A stretch of 20,350 nucleotides of DNA from Pseudomonadota bacterium. Its GTDB lineage: Bacteria; Pseudomonadota; Gammaproteobacteria; Burkholderiales; Burkholderiaceae_D. Location of the stretch: the NCBI GenBank assembly GCA_023422955.1, contig JAFAGG010000061.1, positions 1-20,350 on the forward strand. Reading direction: 5' to 3'. Of this stretch, positions 6,431 through 14,314 are shown piece by piece. The number at the start of each line of letters is the position of its first letter. Position 1 is the first letter of the stretch. The translations under genes and the position numbers were made by a program. The notes beneath the pieces are model-generated. The model made no database searches and had not been told where the DNA came from. It was given only the letters and a program-made list of their open reading frames with translations.

Positions 6431-7537
6431 TTAAATCCGCATCGGCATCACGACATACTTGAAGTCGGCATTGTCGGGAATCGTGATCAATGCCGAAGAG
6501 TTGGCATCGCCCAGGGCAATGTTGATGTTGTCGCACTTCAGGTTATTCAATACATCGAGCAGGTAGGTCACGTTGAAGCCGATATCCACGCTGTCGCCGC
6601 CATAATCGATTTCGATTTCTTCTACCGCTTCTTCCTGGTCCGCATTGGTGGAACTGATTTTCAGGCTGCCCGGCGCAATCACGCAGCGCACGCCCTTGAA
6701 TTTATCGCTGGTCATGATCGCGGCGCGCTGCAGCGAGCGCAGCAGCTGGTCGCGGTCTATGGTCACGCTGTTGCGATAACCCTTGGGCACCACGCGCACG
6801 TAGTCCGGGAACTTGCCTTCCACGAGCTTGGAAATCAGCTCGATATTGGAGAAATTCAGTTTGACCTGGTTGGGCGCAATCCGCACTTCCACCGGCTCAT
6901 CGCTGTCATCCAGCAAGCGCTGCAGTTCGAGGATGGTCTTGCGCGGGATGATCACTTCCTGGCGCGCGAATTCCTGCTCGGTCTCTACCTGGCAGAAAGC
7001 CAGGCGGTGACCGTCGGTTGCCACCGCGATCACATTGGCGCCATCCACCACCAGCAGCATGCCGTTCAGGTAATAGCGGATATCCTGCTGGGCCATTGCA
7101 AAATGCACCATGTTGAACAGGTGCTTCAGGGTCTTTTGCGGCAGGCTGAAGGTGGCGTTGTAATGTTCGGCTTGCGCCACTGTCGGAAACTCTTCGGCGG
7201 CCAGGGTTTGCAAGGCAAAACGCGACTTGCCGGCTTGTACCGTCATGCGTTTGTTGGACAGCGTCAGGGACACATCGTTCCCTTCCGGCAAAGCGCGCAG
7301 AATGTCCAGCAGCTTGCGCGCGGCCACCGTGGTAGCCGTGACTTCGCTACCGCTGCCGACATCGGCGTGGGTAGTGATTTGCACTTCGATGTCGGTAGAC
7401 AGGAAGGAAACCTTTTCACCATCCTTGCGAATGAGGATATTGGCCAGAATCGGCAAAGTGTGCCGACGCTCGACAATACCGCTCACGATCTGCAGCGGTC
7501 GGAGTAGCGCGTCTCTGTGGGTTTTGACCAATTGCAT
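6431..7537 (-). CDS. dnaN: DNA polymerase III beta subunit (sliding clamp)
   Basis: The 368-residue ring-forming clamp that tethers DNA polymerase III and other replication and repair enzymes to DNA. The length matches the family (about 366-370). Three repeated clamp folds are expected. The N-terminus MQLVKTHRDALLRPLQIVSGIVERRHTLPILANILI and the C-terminus ending VVMPMRI are both typical; the latter forms part of the pocket that binds clamp-binding motifs. The ATG at 7537 has a clear AAGGGA ribosome site (minus strand, about 7551-7546). The gene lies 137 bp downstream of dnaA on the same strand, the usual dnaA-dnaN arrangement, and is probably co-transcribed with it. Nothing unusual was seen. 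Confidence 0.98.
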   Translation of the reverse strand: MQLVKTHRDALLRPLQIVSGIVERRHTLPILANILIRKDGEKVSFLSTDIEVQITTHADVGSGSEVTATTVAARKLLDILRALPEGNDVSLTLSNKRMTVQAGKSRFALQTLAAEEFPTVAQAEHYNATFSLPQKTLKHLFNMVHFAMAQQDIRYYLNGMLLVVDGANVIAVATDGHRLAFCQVETEQEFARQEVIIPRKTILELQRLLDDSDEPVEVRIAPNQVKLNFSNIELISKLVEGKFPDYVRVVPKGYRNSVTIDRDQLLRSLQRAAIMTSDKFKGVRCVIAPGSLKISSTNADQEEAVEEIEIDYGGDSVDIGFNVTYLLDVLNNLKCDNINIALGDANSSALITIPDNADFKYVVMPMRI

Positions 7538-7674
7538 AATTTTCCCTTGCTTTATTAGTAGTTTATGAACATGGCCCCTGTCTTCCTCCCGGGGCTAGCC
7601 ATTCCTTCTGCCACGGCTCCCAAACTGTGCATTGTAACAAGCCGGCTTGCGCCATTCTGAGGGGATGGCCCTGA

Positions 7675-9069
7675 TCAGCCTTTCAGCGTCTGCTCCAGCA
7701 CATGCAGCTCGTGGTTCAATTCCGGACTCTTGGCCCGGTCTCCCGCGATCTTGCGCACTGCATGCAAGACCGTGGTGTGGTCGCGACCGCCGAACAATTC
7801 GCCGATTTCCGGCAAGCTCTTCTGCGTCAATTCCTTGGCCAGGTACATCGCAATCTGGCGCGGCCGCGCAATGTTCGCCGGACGCTTCTTGGAATACATG
7901 TCGGCGACCTTGATGTTGAAAAAGTCGGCCACGGTCTTCTGAATGTTTTCCACCGAAATCTGGCGGTTCTGCACTGACAGCAGGTCTTTCAGCGCTTCCT
8001 TCACCACGTCGATGGTGATGTCCTTGCCGTGAAAGCGCGAGTACGCCAGGATCTTGCGCAGCGCGCCTTCCAGTTCGCGCACGTTGGAACGCAGGTGCTT
8101 GGCGACGAAAAACGCCACGTCATCCGACAGGTGCACGCCTTCCTGCTGCGCTTTTTTCAGCAGGATCGCCACCCGCATTTCCAGCTCGGGCGGCTCGACC
8201 GCGACCGTCAGGCCGGAGTCGAAGCGGGAAATCAGGCGGTCATCCATGCCGGTGATTTCCTTGGGATAGGTATCGCTGGTGATGATGATCTGCTTCTTGG
8301 CAGCAATCAGCGCTTCGAACGCATAAAAGAATTCTTCCTGGGTGCGGCTCTTGCCGCCGAAGAATTGAATATCGTCGATCAGCAGCAAATCCAGCGAATG
8401 GTAATAACGCTTGAACTCATCGAAACCCTTGCGCTGGTAAGCATTCACTACGTCGCGAACATATTGTTCTGCGTGGATGTAGCGAATCTTGACGTTCGGA
8501 TTCTCGCCCAGCACATGGTTGCCGATGGCATGCACCAAATGGGTCTTGCCCAGTCCCACGCCGCCGTACAGGAACAGCGGGTTATACGAACTGCCGGGAT
8601 TGCTGGCGACCTGGATGGCGGCAGCGCGGGCCAACTGGTTGGCCTTGCCGGTCACGAAACTCTCGAAAGTCAGCGCGGGATTGACGCGGCTTTGCTCGCG
8701 CCGGGCATTCAAATCCGTATGGTCGGCCGGGTGCGGGGCCAGCATTTCGCCGGCATCCGCAGCCGTCGCGTTCCCGGCGGCCCCATTGGGAACGGGCGCG
8801 GCCGGCGCTGACTTCTTGTTTGCGTTGCCACGCGGGTCCAGCACGAATTGCACATCGATCGGTTCCTCCCAATACTGGGAGGCCAGCGTGATGATGCGGT
8901 TGGCGAACTGGGTTTTCACCCAGTCCAGCTTGAAGCGGTTAGGCGCGGCAATGCGCAAGCGTCCATTCTCGAAGTCCAGCGGCAGCAGCGGCTTGATCCA
9001 CGCGCTGAATTGCTGAGGCGTTAATTCCCGCTCAAGCTGCTCCGAGCAGGTTTGCCAAAAGTTTTCCAT
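7675..9069 (-). CDS. dnaA: Chromosomal replication initiator protein DnaA
   Basis: Binds DnaA boxes at oriC, oligomerises with ATP and opens the duplex to start replication. The 464 residues are complete. Domain I (1-80, MENFWQTCSEQLERELTPQQFSAWI) mediates self-interaction and DnaB contact, and domain II is an Ala/Pro/Asn-rich linker (about 80-125). The AAA+ domain III has Walker A GGVGLGKT (169-176), Walker B LLLIDDIQF (228-236) and sensor/arginine elements near DRLISRFDSG. Domain IV ends in the DNA-binding signature FGGRDHTTVLHAVRKI (426-441). The ATG at 9069 is preferred over an upstream in-frame start at 9102 because MENFWQ is the conserved N-terminus. Transcription runs away from the putative origin at 9070-9410, and a DnaA box there overlaps a possible promoter, consistent with the autoregulation known for dnaA. 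Confidence 0.98.
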   Translation of the reverse strand: MENFWQTCSEQLERELTPQQFSAWIKPLLPLDFENGRLRIAAPNRFKLDWVKTQFANRIITLASQYWEEPIDVQFVLDPRGNANKKSAPAAPVPNGAAGNATAADAGEMLAPHPADHTDLNARREQSRVNPALTFESFVTGKANQLARAAAIQVASNPGSSYNPLFLYGGVGLGKTHLVHAIGNHVLGENPNVKIRYIHAEQYVRDVVNAYQRKGFDEFKRYYHSLDLLLIDDIQFFGGKSRTQEEFFYAFEALIAAKKQIIITSDTYPKEITGMDDRLISRFDSGLTVAVEPPELEMRVAILLKKAQQEGVHLSDDVAFFVAKHLRSNVRELEGALRKILAYSRFHGKDITIDVVKEALKDLLSVQNRQISVENIQKTVADFFNIKVADMYSKKRPANIARPRQIAMYLAKELTQKSLPEIGELFGGRDHTTVLHAVRKIAGDRAKSPELNHELHVLEQTLKG

Positions 9070-9172
9070 TGATCTTCTACAGAATGAAAGCGGGCGTCGC
9101 ACCCGGTGACTAGATAAATCCCAGTGCCGGAGGCCGACCTGAGGGGGTCTATTTTACTCTGGGTCGGCCGAG

Positions 9173-9181
9173 TTATCCACA
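9173..9181 (+). promoter_or_regulatory. DnaA box (perfect consensus)
   Basis: TTATCCACA matches the strict R1-type DnaA box exactly. It lies 104 bp upstream of the dnaA start, next to a GC-rich inverted repeat and a possible dnaA promoter, so it may serve initiation, dnaA autorepression or both. Confidence 0.85.
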
Positions 9182-9244
9182 GGCTGTTGGCTTATTTTAA
9201 TGCCGATCAGCATCGAAAAACCCCAGTCAAAAGCAGCTAAGTCA

Positions 9245-9274
9245 TTGACACAGAAATAGAAAATGCGGTCTAAT
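9245..9274 (+). promoter_or_regulatory. Probable sigma-70 promoter for rpmH-rnpA-yidD-yidC
   Basis: A consensus -35 TTGACA (9245-9250) is followed after 18 bp by TCTAAT (9269-9274), one mismatch from TATAAT. This would start transcription about 130 nt before rpmH. No other good -35/-10 pair was seen between dnaA and rpmH on the plus strand. Confidence 0.55.
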
Positions 9275-9410
9275 TCAGGGTTCTTTGCTGTGCATGTTGC
9301 TTTCCGGCGCGGATGTGGTTTTTTAGGCAGCATCTCTTTTCCGGCGCGCCGCTCCACGGCAAGCGAATTTCGACCGATTTTGTACTACTGCTTAAATAGC
9401 GAGACTAATA

Positions 9411-9545
9411 ATGAAACGTACTTACCAACCCTCCGTTGTCCGTCGCAAACGCACTCACGGTTTCCGCGCTCGTATGGCGACCCGCAGCGGCCGCGCCGTG
9501 CTCAATGCGCGTCGTGCCAAGGGCCGCAAGCGCCTGGCAGTATAA
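9411..9545 (+). CDS. rpmH: 50S ribosomal protein L34
   Basis: A 44-residue, highly basic protein of the large ribosomal subunit. It starts MKRTYQPSVVRRKRTHGFRA and ends AKGRKRLAV, and both length and sequence are those of bacterial L34. It heads the rightward cluster rpmH-rnpA-yidD-yidC found next to oriC in many proteobacteria. The ATG at 9411 has only a weak purine stretch upstream. The rnpA start lies 26 nt beyond the stop, so translation of the two is probably coupled through a shared transcript. Confidence 0.97.
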   Translation: MKRTYQPSVVRRKRTHGFRARMATRSGRAVLNARRAKGRKRLAV

Positions 9546-9571
9546 GTCCGGCGCACTGTGCCTGCGGCGGC

Positions 9572-9958
9572 GTGACCGACACACGGCTACAGGGTTATGC
9601 ACGCGACCGGCGTATCGTTAAAACGGATGAATTTTCATCCGTTTTTCGTTTGCGTCCCACGCAAAGAACCGAGCATTTTGTTCTCTATGTACGGCCCAAC
9701 GGCCTGCCGCATGCGCGCCTGGGAGTGGTCGTGCCCAAGCGTCATGCAGCGCGCGCCGTGACCCGTAACACGATCAAGCGCGTTACCCGGGAAGTATTCC
9801 GGCAAGGCCGTTTTTCCCCTGCAGATTGCGTGGTGAGAATGACCAGGCCGGTCAACCGCAAGGATGATGTTGCAGCGTCGGTTGTCTTGAAAGAGGCACT
9901 GCGGGAAGAATTGATGCGCTTGTTCAAGCCGCAACGCCTGCCGGAGCAGCACTCGTGA
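9572..9958 (+). CDS. rnpA: Ribonuclease P protein component
   Basis: The small basic protein that binds the RNase P RNA and helps it cleave 5' leaders from precursor tRNAs. The signature RNTIKRVTREVFR (an RNR-box variant) and the N-terminal strand region TDEFSSVFRLRPTQRTEHFVLYV are typical. The start is taken as GTG at 9572, giving 128 residues, because it is the only plausible in-frame start after rpmH and gives the family's usual size. The frame is open further upstream, but that would run through rpmH. The stop codon overlaps the yidD GTG start (9955), showing tight coupling. Known neighbours rpmH and yidD support the call. Confidence 0.95.
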   Translation: MTDTRLQGYARDRRIVKTDEFSSVFRLRPTQRTEHFVLYVRPNGLPHARLGVVVPKRHAARAVTRNTIKRVTREVFRQGRFSPADCVVRMTRPVNRKDDVAASVVLKEALREELMRLFKPQRLPEQHS

Positions 9959-10194
9959 AAACGCTGTTGTTACTGCTGTTGCGCATGTACCAGTTAGGCA
10001 TCAGTCCCTTGCTGGGACCGAAATGCCGGTTTTATCCGAGCTGCTCGCACTATGCCTCGGAAGCGATCGTCGAGCATGGCGCAGTCAAGGGCAGCCTGAT
10101 GGCCGCCAGGCGCGTCTGCAAATGTCATCCCTGGCATGAAGGCGGATTTGATCCGGTGCCGCGCAAGTCCGGTGGTACGGACCTTCACTCCTGA
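9955..10194 (+). CDS. yidD: Membrane protein insertion efficiency factor YidD
   Basis: A 79-residue small protein that associates with the inner membrane and assists YidC-dependent insertion of membrane proteins. The N-terminal MKTLLLLLLRMYQLGISPLL is an amphipathic/hydrophobic helix. The family motif GPKCRFYPSCSHYA follows, then CKCHPWHEGGFDPVP, with the conserved cysteines present. It starts with GTG at 9955, overlapping the rnpA stop by 4 nt, so translation is probably coupled. Its place between rnpA and yidC is the standard order. Confidence 0.95.
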   Translation: MKTLLLLLLRMYQLGISPLLGPKCRFYPSCSHYASEAIVEHGAVKGSLMAARRVCKCHPWHEGGFDPVPRKSGGTDLHS

Positions 10195-10218
10195 ATACGA
10201 AAGTGAATAAATAAATAT

Positions 10219-11874
10219 ATGGATACCCGACGTCTCATTCTGTGGATTGTGTTCGCGCTGTCTCTGCTGATCCTGTGGGATAACTGGTTGCGCTATACCG
10301 GCCAGCCCAGCATGTTCGGCATCGATGCGCCGCAGACGCAACAGCAGTCCGCCGCCACGACCGCGCAGAATGCCGATGACGCGACCATTCCCACCCCCAC
10401 CGCGACGCCGTCCCAGACCCCGGCCAATGTCCCGGCGGCACCGCAAGCATCTGCCGGCGAAAAAATCACCATCACGACCGACTTGCTGAATGTGCAGATC
10501 AGCAGCATGGGCGGCGAAATCGTGCGCGCGGAATTGCTGCAACATCAGGGCACCGAAGGCGTCAGCGACAATGTGGTGCTGTTTGATTCCAATGCCAACC
10601 ATACTTATGTTGCGCAAACCGGCCTGATCGGCGGCACTTTCCCGAATCACCGCACGCCGTTTGCCGTGCAAGCCGGCCCGCGCAGCCTGGATAATGCCGA
10701 CCAGCTGCAAGTGGTGATGACTGCGGAACAAGGCGGTGTGCGGCTGACCAAGACTTATACCTTCCATCGCGGCAGCTACGTGATCGACGTGCAGCATGAC
10801 GTGACCAATATCGGCGATGCGCCGGTTACGCCGGCGGTGTACATGCAGCTGCTGCGCGATGGCAGCTCGGCCGGCGAAGACTCGATGTTCTACAGCACCT
10901 TCACCGGTCCGGCGGTCTACACCGACGCGCAGAAATTCCAGAAAGTGGATTTCGAATCCATCGAAGAAGGCAAGCCCGACCATGTGAAGAAGGCCGACAA
11001 TGGCTGGATCGCCGTGGTGCAGCACTACTTTGTTGCCGCCTTCCTGCCGCCTGCCAATGTAGAGCGCGAAATCTATACCCGCAAGGTGAGCAATAACCTG
11101 TATGCCGTCGGCACGATCGTCCCCATGGCCAATCTGGCGCCGGGCGCACAGGAATCGATGAGCGCACAGCTGTTTGTCGGCCCGCAGGAATCGGATCACC
11201 TCGATGCATTTGCGCCCGGCTTTGAGCTGGTCAAGGATTACGGCTGGCTGACCATGTTCGCCAAACCGCTGTTCTGGCTGATGGAGCAGATCCATGACAT
11301 CCTGGGCAACTGGGGCTGGACCATCGTGGTCGTGACCATCATCATCAAGCTGGTGTTCTTCCCGCTGTCGGCCGCGAGCTATCGCAGCATGGCCAAGATG
11401 CGCAAAGTCACGCCCAAGCTGACCGCGATCCGCGAGCGCCACAAGGAAAATCCGCAGGCCATGAACCAGGCCATGATGGAGCTGTACAAGACCGAGAAAA
11501 TCAATCCGCTCGGCGGCTGTTTGCCCATCGTGATCCAGATCCCGGTGTTCATCGCGCTGTACTGGGTACTGCTGGCCAGCGTGGAAATGCGCAATGCGCC
11601 GTGGATAGGCTGGATCCAGGATCTGTCTTCGCCCGACCCGTGGTTCATCCTGCCCGTGATCATGGCCGTGTCCATGTTCATCCAGGTAAAACTGAACCCG
11701 ACGCCGCCGGATCCGCTGCAGGCCAAGATCATGATGTTCATGCCGATCGCATTTTCGGTGATGTTCTTCTTCTTCCCGGCCGGCCTGGTGCTGTACTGGG
11801 TAGTGAACAACATCCTGTCCATCGGTCAGCAATGGGTCATTACCAAGCGCATTGAAGAGGGCAAGCCTGCCTGA
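10219..11874 (+). CDS. yidC: Membrane protein insertase YidC
   Basis: The 551-residue inner-membrane insertase that folds and inserts membrane proteins alone or with SecYEG. An N-terminal transmembrane helix (about 5-23) is followed by a low-complexity Gln/Ala/Thr/Pro linker (about 38-78) and a large periplasmic P1 domain (about 80-340). The conserved five-helix core has segments at about 364-382 (GWTIVVVTIIIKLVFFPLS), 432-456 (GGCLPIVIQIPVFIALYW), 475-492 and 504-540, ending KRIEEGKPA. The cytoplasmic hairpin after SYRSMAKMRKVTPKL is present. The Gram-negative type with a P1 domain fits a proteobacterium. No strong ribosome site was found before the ATG at 10219; a weak AAGTGA lies 12 nt upstream. 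A terminator follows at 11893-11921. Confidence 0.97.
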   Translation: MDTRRLILWIVFALSLLILWDNWLRYTGQPSMFGIDAPQTQQQSAATTAQNADDATIPTPTATPSQTPANVPAAPQASAGEKITITTDLLNVQISSMGGEIVRAELLQHQGTEGVSDNVVLFDSNANHTYVAQTGLIGGTFPNHRTPFAVQAGPRSLDNADQLQVVMTAEQGGVRLTKTYTFHRGSYVIDVQHDVTNIGDAPVTPAVYMQLLRDGSSAGEDSMFYSTFTGPAVYTDAQKFQKVDFESIEEGKPDHVKKADNGWIAVVQHYFVAAFLPPANVEREIYTRKVSNNLYAVGTIVPMANLAPGAQESMSAQLFVGPQESDHLDAFAPGFELVKDYGWLTMFAKPLFWLMEQIHDILGNWGWTIVVVTIIIKLVFFPLSAASYRSMAKMRKVTPKLTAIRERHKENPQAMNQAMMELYKTEKINPLGGCLPIVIQIPVFIALYWVLLASVEMRNAPWIGWIQDLSSPDPWFILPVIMAVSMFIQVKLNPTPPDPLQAKIMMFMPIAFSVMFFFFPAGLVLYWVVNNILSIGQQWVITKRIEEGKPA

Positions 11875-11892
11875 TCAAATCAGCGACAAGCA

Positions 11893-11921
11893 AAAGCCCG
11901 TGCCTGAATTGCACGGGCTTT
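11893..11921 (+). terminator. Rho-independent terminator after yidC
   Basis: An 11-bp stem, AAAGCCCGTGC (11893-11903) with GCACGGGCTTT (11911-11921), and a 7-nt loop, followed by further T residues. It begins 18 nt after the yidC stop and ends 32 nt before mnmE, so the rpmH-yidC unit probably ends here and mnmE is transcribed by read-through or from its own promoter. Confidence 0.9.
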
Positions 11922-11953
11922 TTTCTGGGTTCACACCTTGCGAGGATGGCAGC

Positions 11954-13330
11954 ATGTTCGATTCTTCCCCCATTGCAGCAATCGCCACCGCGCCCGGTCG
12001 CGGCGGCATAGGCGTAGTACGCGTCTCCGGCAAAAACCTGGCTGCTGTGATCCAGGCCCTGTGCGGCGTTGAGCGGTTGCAGCCGCGCCATGCGACCTAC
12101 CTCGGCTTTCGCGATGCCGACGGCAGCGTGATCGACCAGGGCCTGGCGCTCTATTTCAAGGCGCCGCATTCCTACACCGGCGAAGACGTGCTGGAACTGC
12201 AAGGCCATGGCGGCCCGGTCGTGCTGCAAATGCTGTTGCGCCGCTGCCTGGAAGCCGGGCAGGAGATCGGTTTACGCCTGGCCGAACCCGGCGAATTCAC
12301 CCAGCGCGCATTCATGAATGACAAGCTGGACCTGGCGCAGGCCGAAGGCGTGGCCGACCTGATCGAAGCCACCACGGAAGCAGCCGCGCGCTCGGCATCG
12401 CAATCGCTGACCGGCGCATTCTCCAAGACCATCCACGAGCTGGTGGAAAAGGTCATCAACCTGCGCATGCTGGTGGAAGCCACGCTGGATTTCCCGGAAG
12501 AGGAAATCGACTTCCTGGAAAAATCGAATGCACGCGGCCAGCTGCAAGCCGTCCGTGATGCGCTGGAACAGGTATTCTCGCAAGCTTCGCAGGGCGCGCT
12601 GCTGCGCGACGGACTGAACGTGGTGCTGGCCGGACAACCCAATGTCGGCAAGTCCTCCTTATTGAATGCACTGGCCGGCGCCGATATCGCCATCGTCACG
12701 CCGATTGCCGGCACCACGCGCGACAAGGTGATCGAGACTATCCAGGTCGAAGGCATTCCTGTTCATATCATCGATACCGCCGGCATACGCGCCGACCTGG
12801 AGGCTAGCGATGAAGTCGAGCGCATCGGCATTGCCCGCACCTGGGGCGCGGTGGAAAAGGCCGACGTGATCCTGCACATGCTCGACGCCAGCCGCGGCCC
12901 GACCGCCGCCGACGAAGACATCGCGGCACGCTTCCCGGCCGGCATTCCCGTAATCCGCATCTGGAACAAGATCGACTTGTCCGGGCATCAGCCGAATGTC
13001 GAAACCTCGGGCAGCATCACCCAGCTTTACCTGTCGGCTTCCGAACGCGATGGCATCGGCCTGTTGCGCGCCGAACTGCTGCGCATCGCCGGCTGGCAGC
13101 AAACCGGTGAATCGGTCTACCTCGCCCGCGAGCGCCACCTGAATGCGCTGCAGGCAGCACGCACGCATCTGCAGATCGCCGCCCAGCTTGCTGCGCAGGA
13201 TGATCAGTCGCTGGACCTGTTTGCGGAAGAATTGCGGCTGGCGCAGGACGCGCTCAGCGGCATCACCGGCGAATTCACGCCGGACGATTTGCTGGGAGTG
13301 ATTTTCAGCCGGTTTTGCATCGGAAAGTGA
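11954..13330 (+). CDS. mnmE: tRNA modification GTPase MnmE (TrmE)
   Basis: With MnmG this GTPase adds the cmnm5/nm5 group to U34 of several tRNAs, tuning wobble decoding. The 458 residues are complete. The N-terminal formyl-THF-binding domain starts SSPIAAIATAPGRGGIGVVR, and a helical domain surrounds an inserted G domain with G1 GQPNVGKSS (227-235), G2 TPIAGTTRD (249-257), G3 DTAG (274-277) and G4 NKID (338-341). The protein ends FCIGK, the C-terminal CxGK motif whose cysteine (455) is needed for modification. The ATG at 11954 is chosen because FDSSPIAAIATAPGRG is the conserved N-terminus and a GAGGA site precedes it; an upstream in-frame extension would run through the yidC terminator. Confidence 0.98.
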   Translation: MFDSSPIAAIATAPGRGGIGVVRVSGKNLAAVIQALCGVERLQPRHATYLGFRDADGSVIDQGLALYFKAPHSYTGEDVLELQGHGGPVVLQMLLRRCLEAGQEIGLRLAEPGEFTQRAFMNDKLDLAQAEGVADLIEATTEAAARSASQSLTGAFSKTIHELVEKVINLRMLVEATLDFPEEEIDFLEKSNARGQLQAVRDALEQVFSQASQGALLRDGLNVVLAGQPNVGKSSLLNALAGADIAIVTPIAGTTRDKVIETIQVEGIPVHIIDTAGIRADLEASDEVERIGIARTWGAVEKADVILHMLDASRGPTAADEDIAARFPAGIPVIRIWNKIDLSGHQPNVETSGSITQLYLSASERDGIGLLRAELLRIAGWQQTGESVYLARERHLNALQAARTHLQIAAQLAAQDDQSLDLFAEELRLAQDALSGITGEFTPDDLLGVIFSRFCIGK

Positions 13331-13648
13331 CCAGCGTCACCTGTCGGACAGCGCTTGAGAGATAGCGATAACTCAAGTAGTACGCTCTTGCTCCTTTGTT
13401 AAAGCCTGATCGGGCTGCCGGAAGAAGCTGGCATACTCATTGATGGCCCATTCCTAAAAATAAGCTTATCTGCATTTATCTCCTGCCAATTTATGGCTGA
13501 TTTCAGAAGAATGAGGGTAAACCCTAGTTCATTCTTCTCACTTTGATTAAAGACATAGCGCACCGATAGCAGTATTATTTGACGCTGATTAATTTCTTTC
13601 TCGCTTGCATGATTTGCATTGCGAAATGCCTGCTCTGCTTGTGGCGCT
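13331..13648. other. AT-rich spacer between mnmE and the DUF2062 gene
   Basis: A 318-bp stretch without a convincing gene. Its second half is clearly more AT-rich than the flanking coding DNA. It contains the hairpin at 13505-13538 and AT-rich segments at about 13550-13600 that could hold a promoter for the next gene, though I cannot pick out a clear -35/-10 pair. No tRNA or known RNA was recognised. Confidence 0.5.
13505..13538 (+). terminator. Hairpin in the spacer, possible terminator or cruciform
   Basis: AGAAGAATGA (13505-13514) pairs perfectly with TCATTCTTCT (13529-13538). Inside the loop GGG and CCC can pair again around TAAA. There is no long U-tract afterwards (CACTTTGATT), so termination of mnmE transcripts is possible but not certain. 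Confidence 0.45.
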
Positions 13649-14245
13649 ATGTCTAAGTCAAAAAAGTTCTGTAATCACTGGTTGTTGCGTCACCTTCCTG
13701 CAGCCGATACCATCCGCCAGCAAAAATTACTGCAACCGCTGGCCCGCTTTCTGGATCATCACGCGTTGTGGCAATTCAACCGCCGCTCGGTAGCAGGCGG
13801 GCTGGCAGTCGGTCTGTTCTTCTCGATAGTGATTCCTGCCATGCAGATTCCTGCGGCAGCGGTGTTCGCCATCCTGTTTCGCGTGAATATTCCGGTAGCG
13901 GCGTTGGCTACTTTTCTATCCAATCCCTTTACGACGCCCTTCATCATTTACATTGCCTATCAAATAGGCATGACACTCACCGGGCAATCGGTTTCCATGG
14001 CTGCCCATATCGCCTATGAGCAGCTATTTACGGAACGTGAAATATCCATCAATGGACTGGTGACATGGCTGTCGGATGCACTGGCATGGGCACAAGCTGC
14101 AGGCATGCCTTTACTGGTGGGCCTGGTAACCCTTGGGACTGTGCTGGCATTGATCGGCTACTTCGGCACCAACCTGGCATGGCGCCTGCGTACCCAGGCG
14201 CGCTGGCGTACGCGGATGCAGCAGCGCCAGCAGCAGGTTCAATAA
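13649..14245 (+). CDS. DUF2062 family membrane protein
   Basis: A 198-residue inner-membrane protein of the DUF2062 family, whose biochemical role is not established. A short basic N-terminus (MSKSKKFCNHWLLRHLPAAD) is followed by hydrophobic segments at about residues 47-83 (RSVAGGLAVGLFFSIVIPAM, then AAAVFAILFRV) and the family hallmark SNPFTTPFIIYIAYQIG at about 91-107. An amphipathic stretch, a last membrane segment (about 151-173, PLLVGLVTLGTVLALIGYFG) and a basic, Gln/Arg-rich tail (RWRTRMQQRQQQ) complete the protein. The ATG at 13649 is preferred over a TTG 30 nt upstream, which would add a cysteine-rich tail unlike the family. It is convergent with the downstream GGDEF-EAL gene, and no terminator is evident between them. 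The context gives no functional clue. Confidence 0.85.
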   Translation: MSKSKKFCNHWLLRHLPAADTIRQQKLLQPLARFLDHHALWQFNRRSVAGGLAVGLFFSIVIPAMQIPAAAVFAILFRVNIPVAALATFLSNPFTTPFIIYIAYQIGMTLTGQSVSMAAHIAYEQLFTEREISINGLVTWLSDALAWAQAAGMPLLVGLVTLGTVLALIGYFGTNLAWRLRTQARWRTRMQQRQQQVQ

Positions 14246-14314
14246 CGCTCACCCATCCTGCGCCTGCTCGTTTGAGTGCGGCGCGTTGCAGATAAGCTTG
14301 CCGGGCAGAGGTGT

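Larger units (their letters stand above)
9070..9410. other. Putative oriC / divergent dnaA-rpmH promoter region
   Basis: A 341-bp gene-free stretch between divergent dnaA and rpmH, the usual place for the origin in this group. It holds one perfect DnaA box (9173-9181), an 8-bp inverted repeat GGCCGACC (9132-9139) / GGTCGGCC (9162-9169) around a T-rich core, an AT-rich segment at about 9185-9275, and a promoter-like pair for rpmH (9245-9274). On the minus strand TAAAAT (9156-9151) could be a -10 for dnaA, with the DnaA box near its -35. I found only one clear consensus box, so full origin function here is an inference from gene order. Confidence 0.6.

Noticed and set aside
6227..7507. 426-codon open frame antisense to dnaN
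   Set aside because: Shadow of dnaN codon bias, beginning inside the palindromic repeat; no family resemblance.
9263..9571. N-terminal extension of rnpA through rpmH
   Set aside because: The frame is open but overlaps all of rpmH out of frame; RnpA size and homology begin near the GTG at 9572.
9994..11832. 612-codon open frame antisense to yidD/yidC
   Set aside because: His/Arg/Gly-rich shadow translation with no recognisable domain; yidD and yidC fully explain the DNA.
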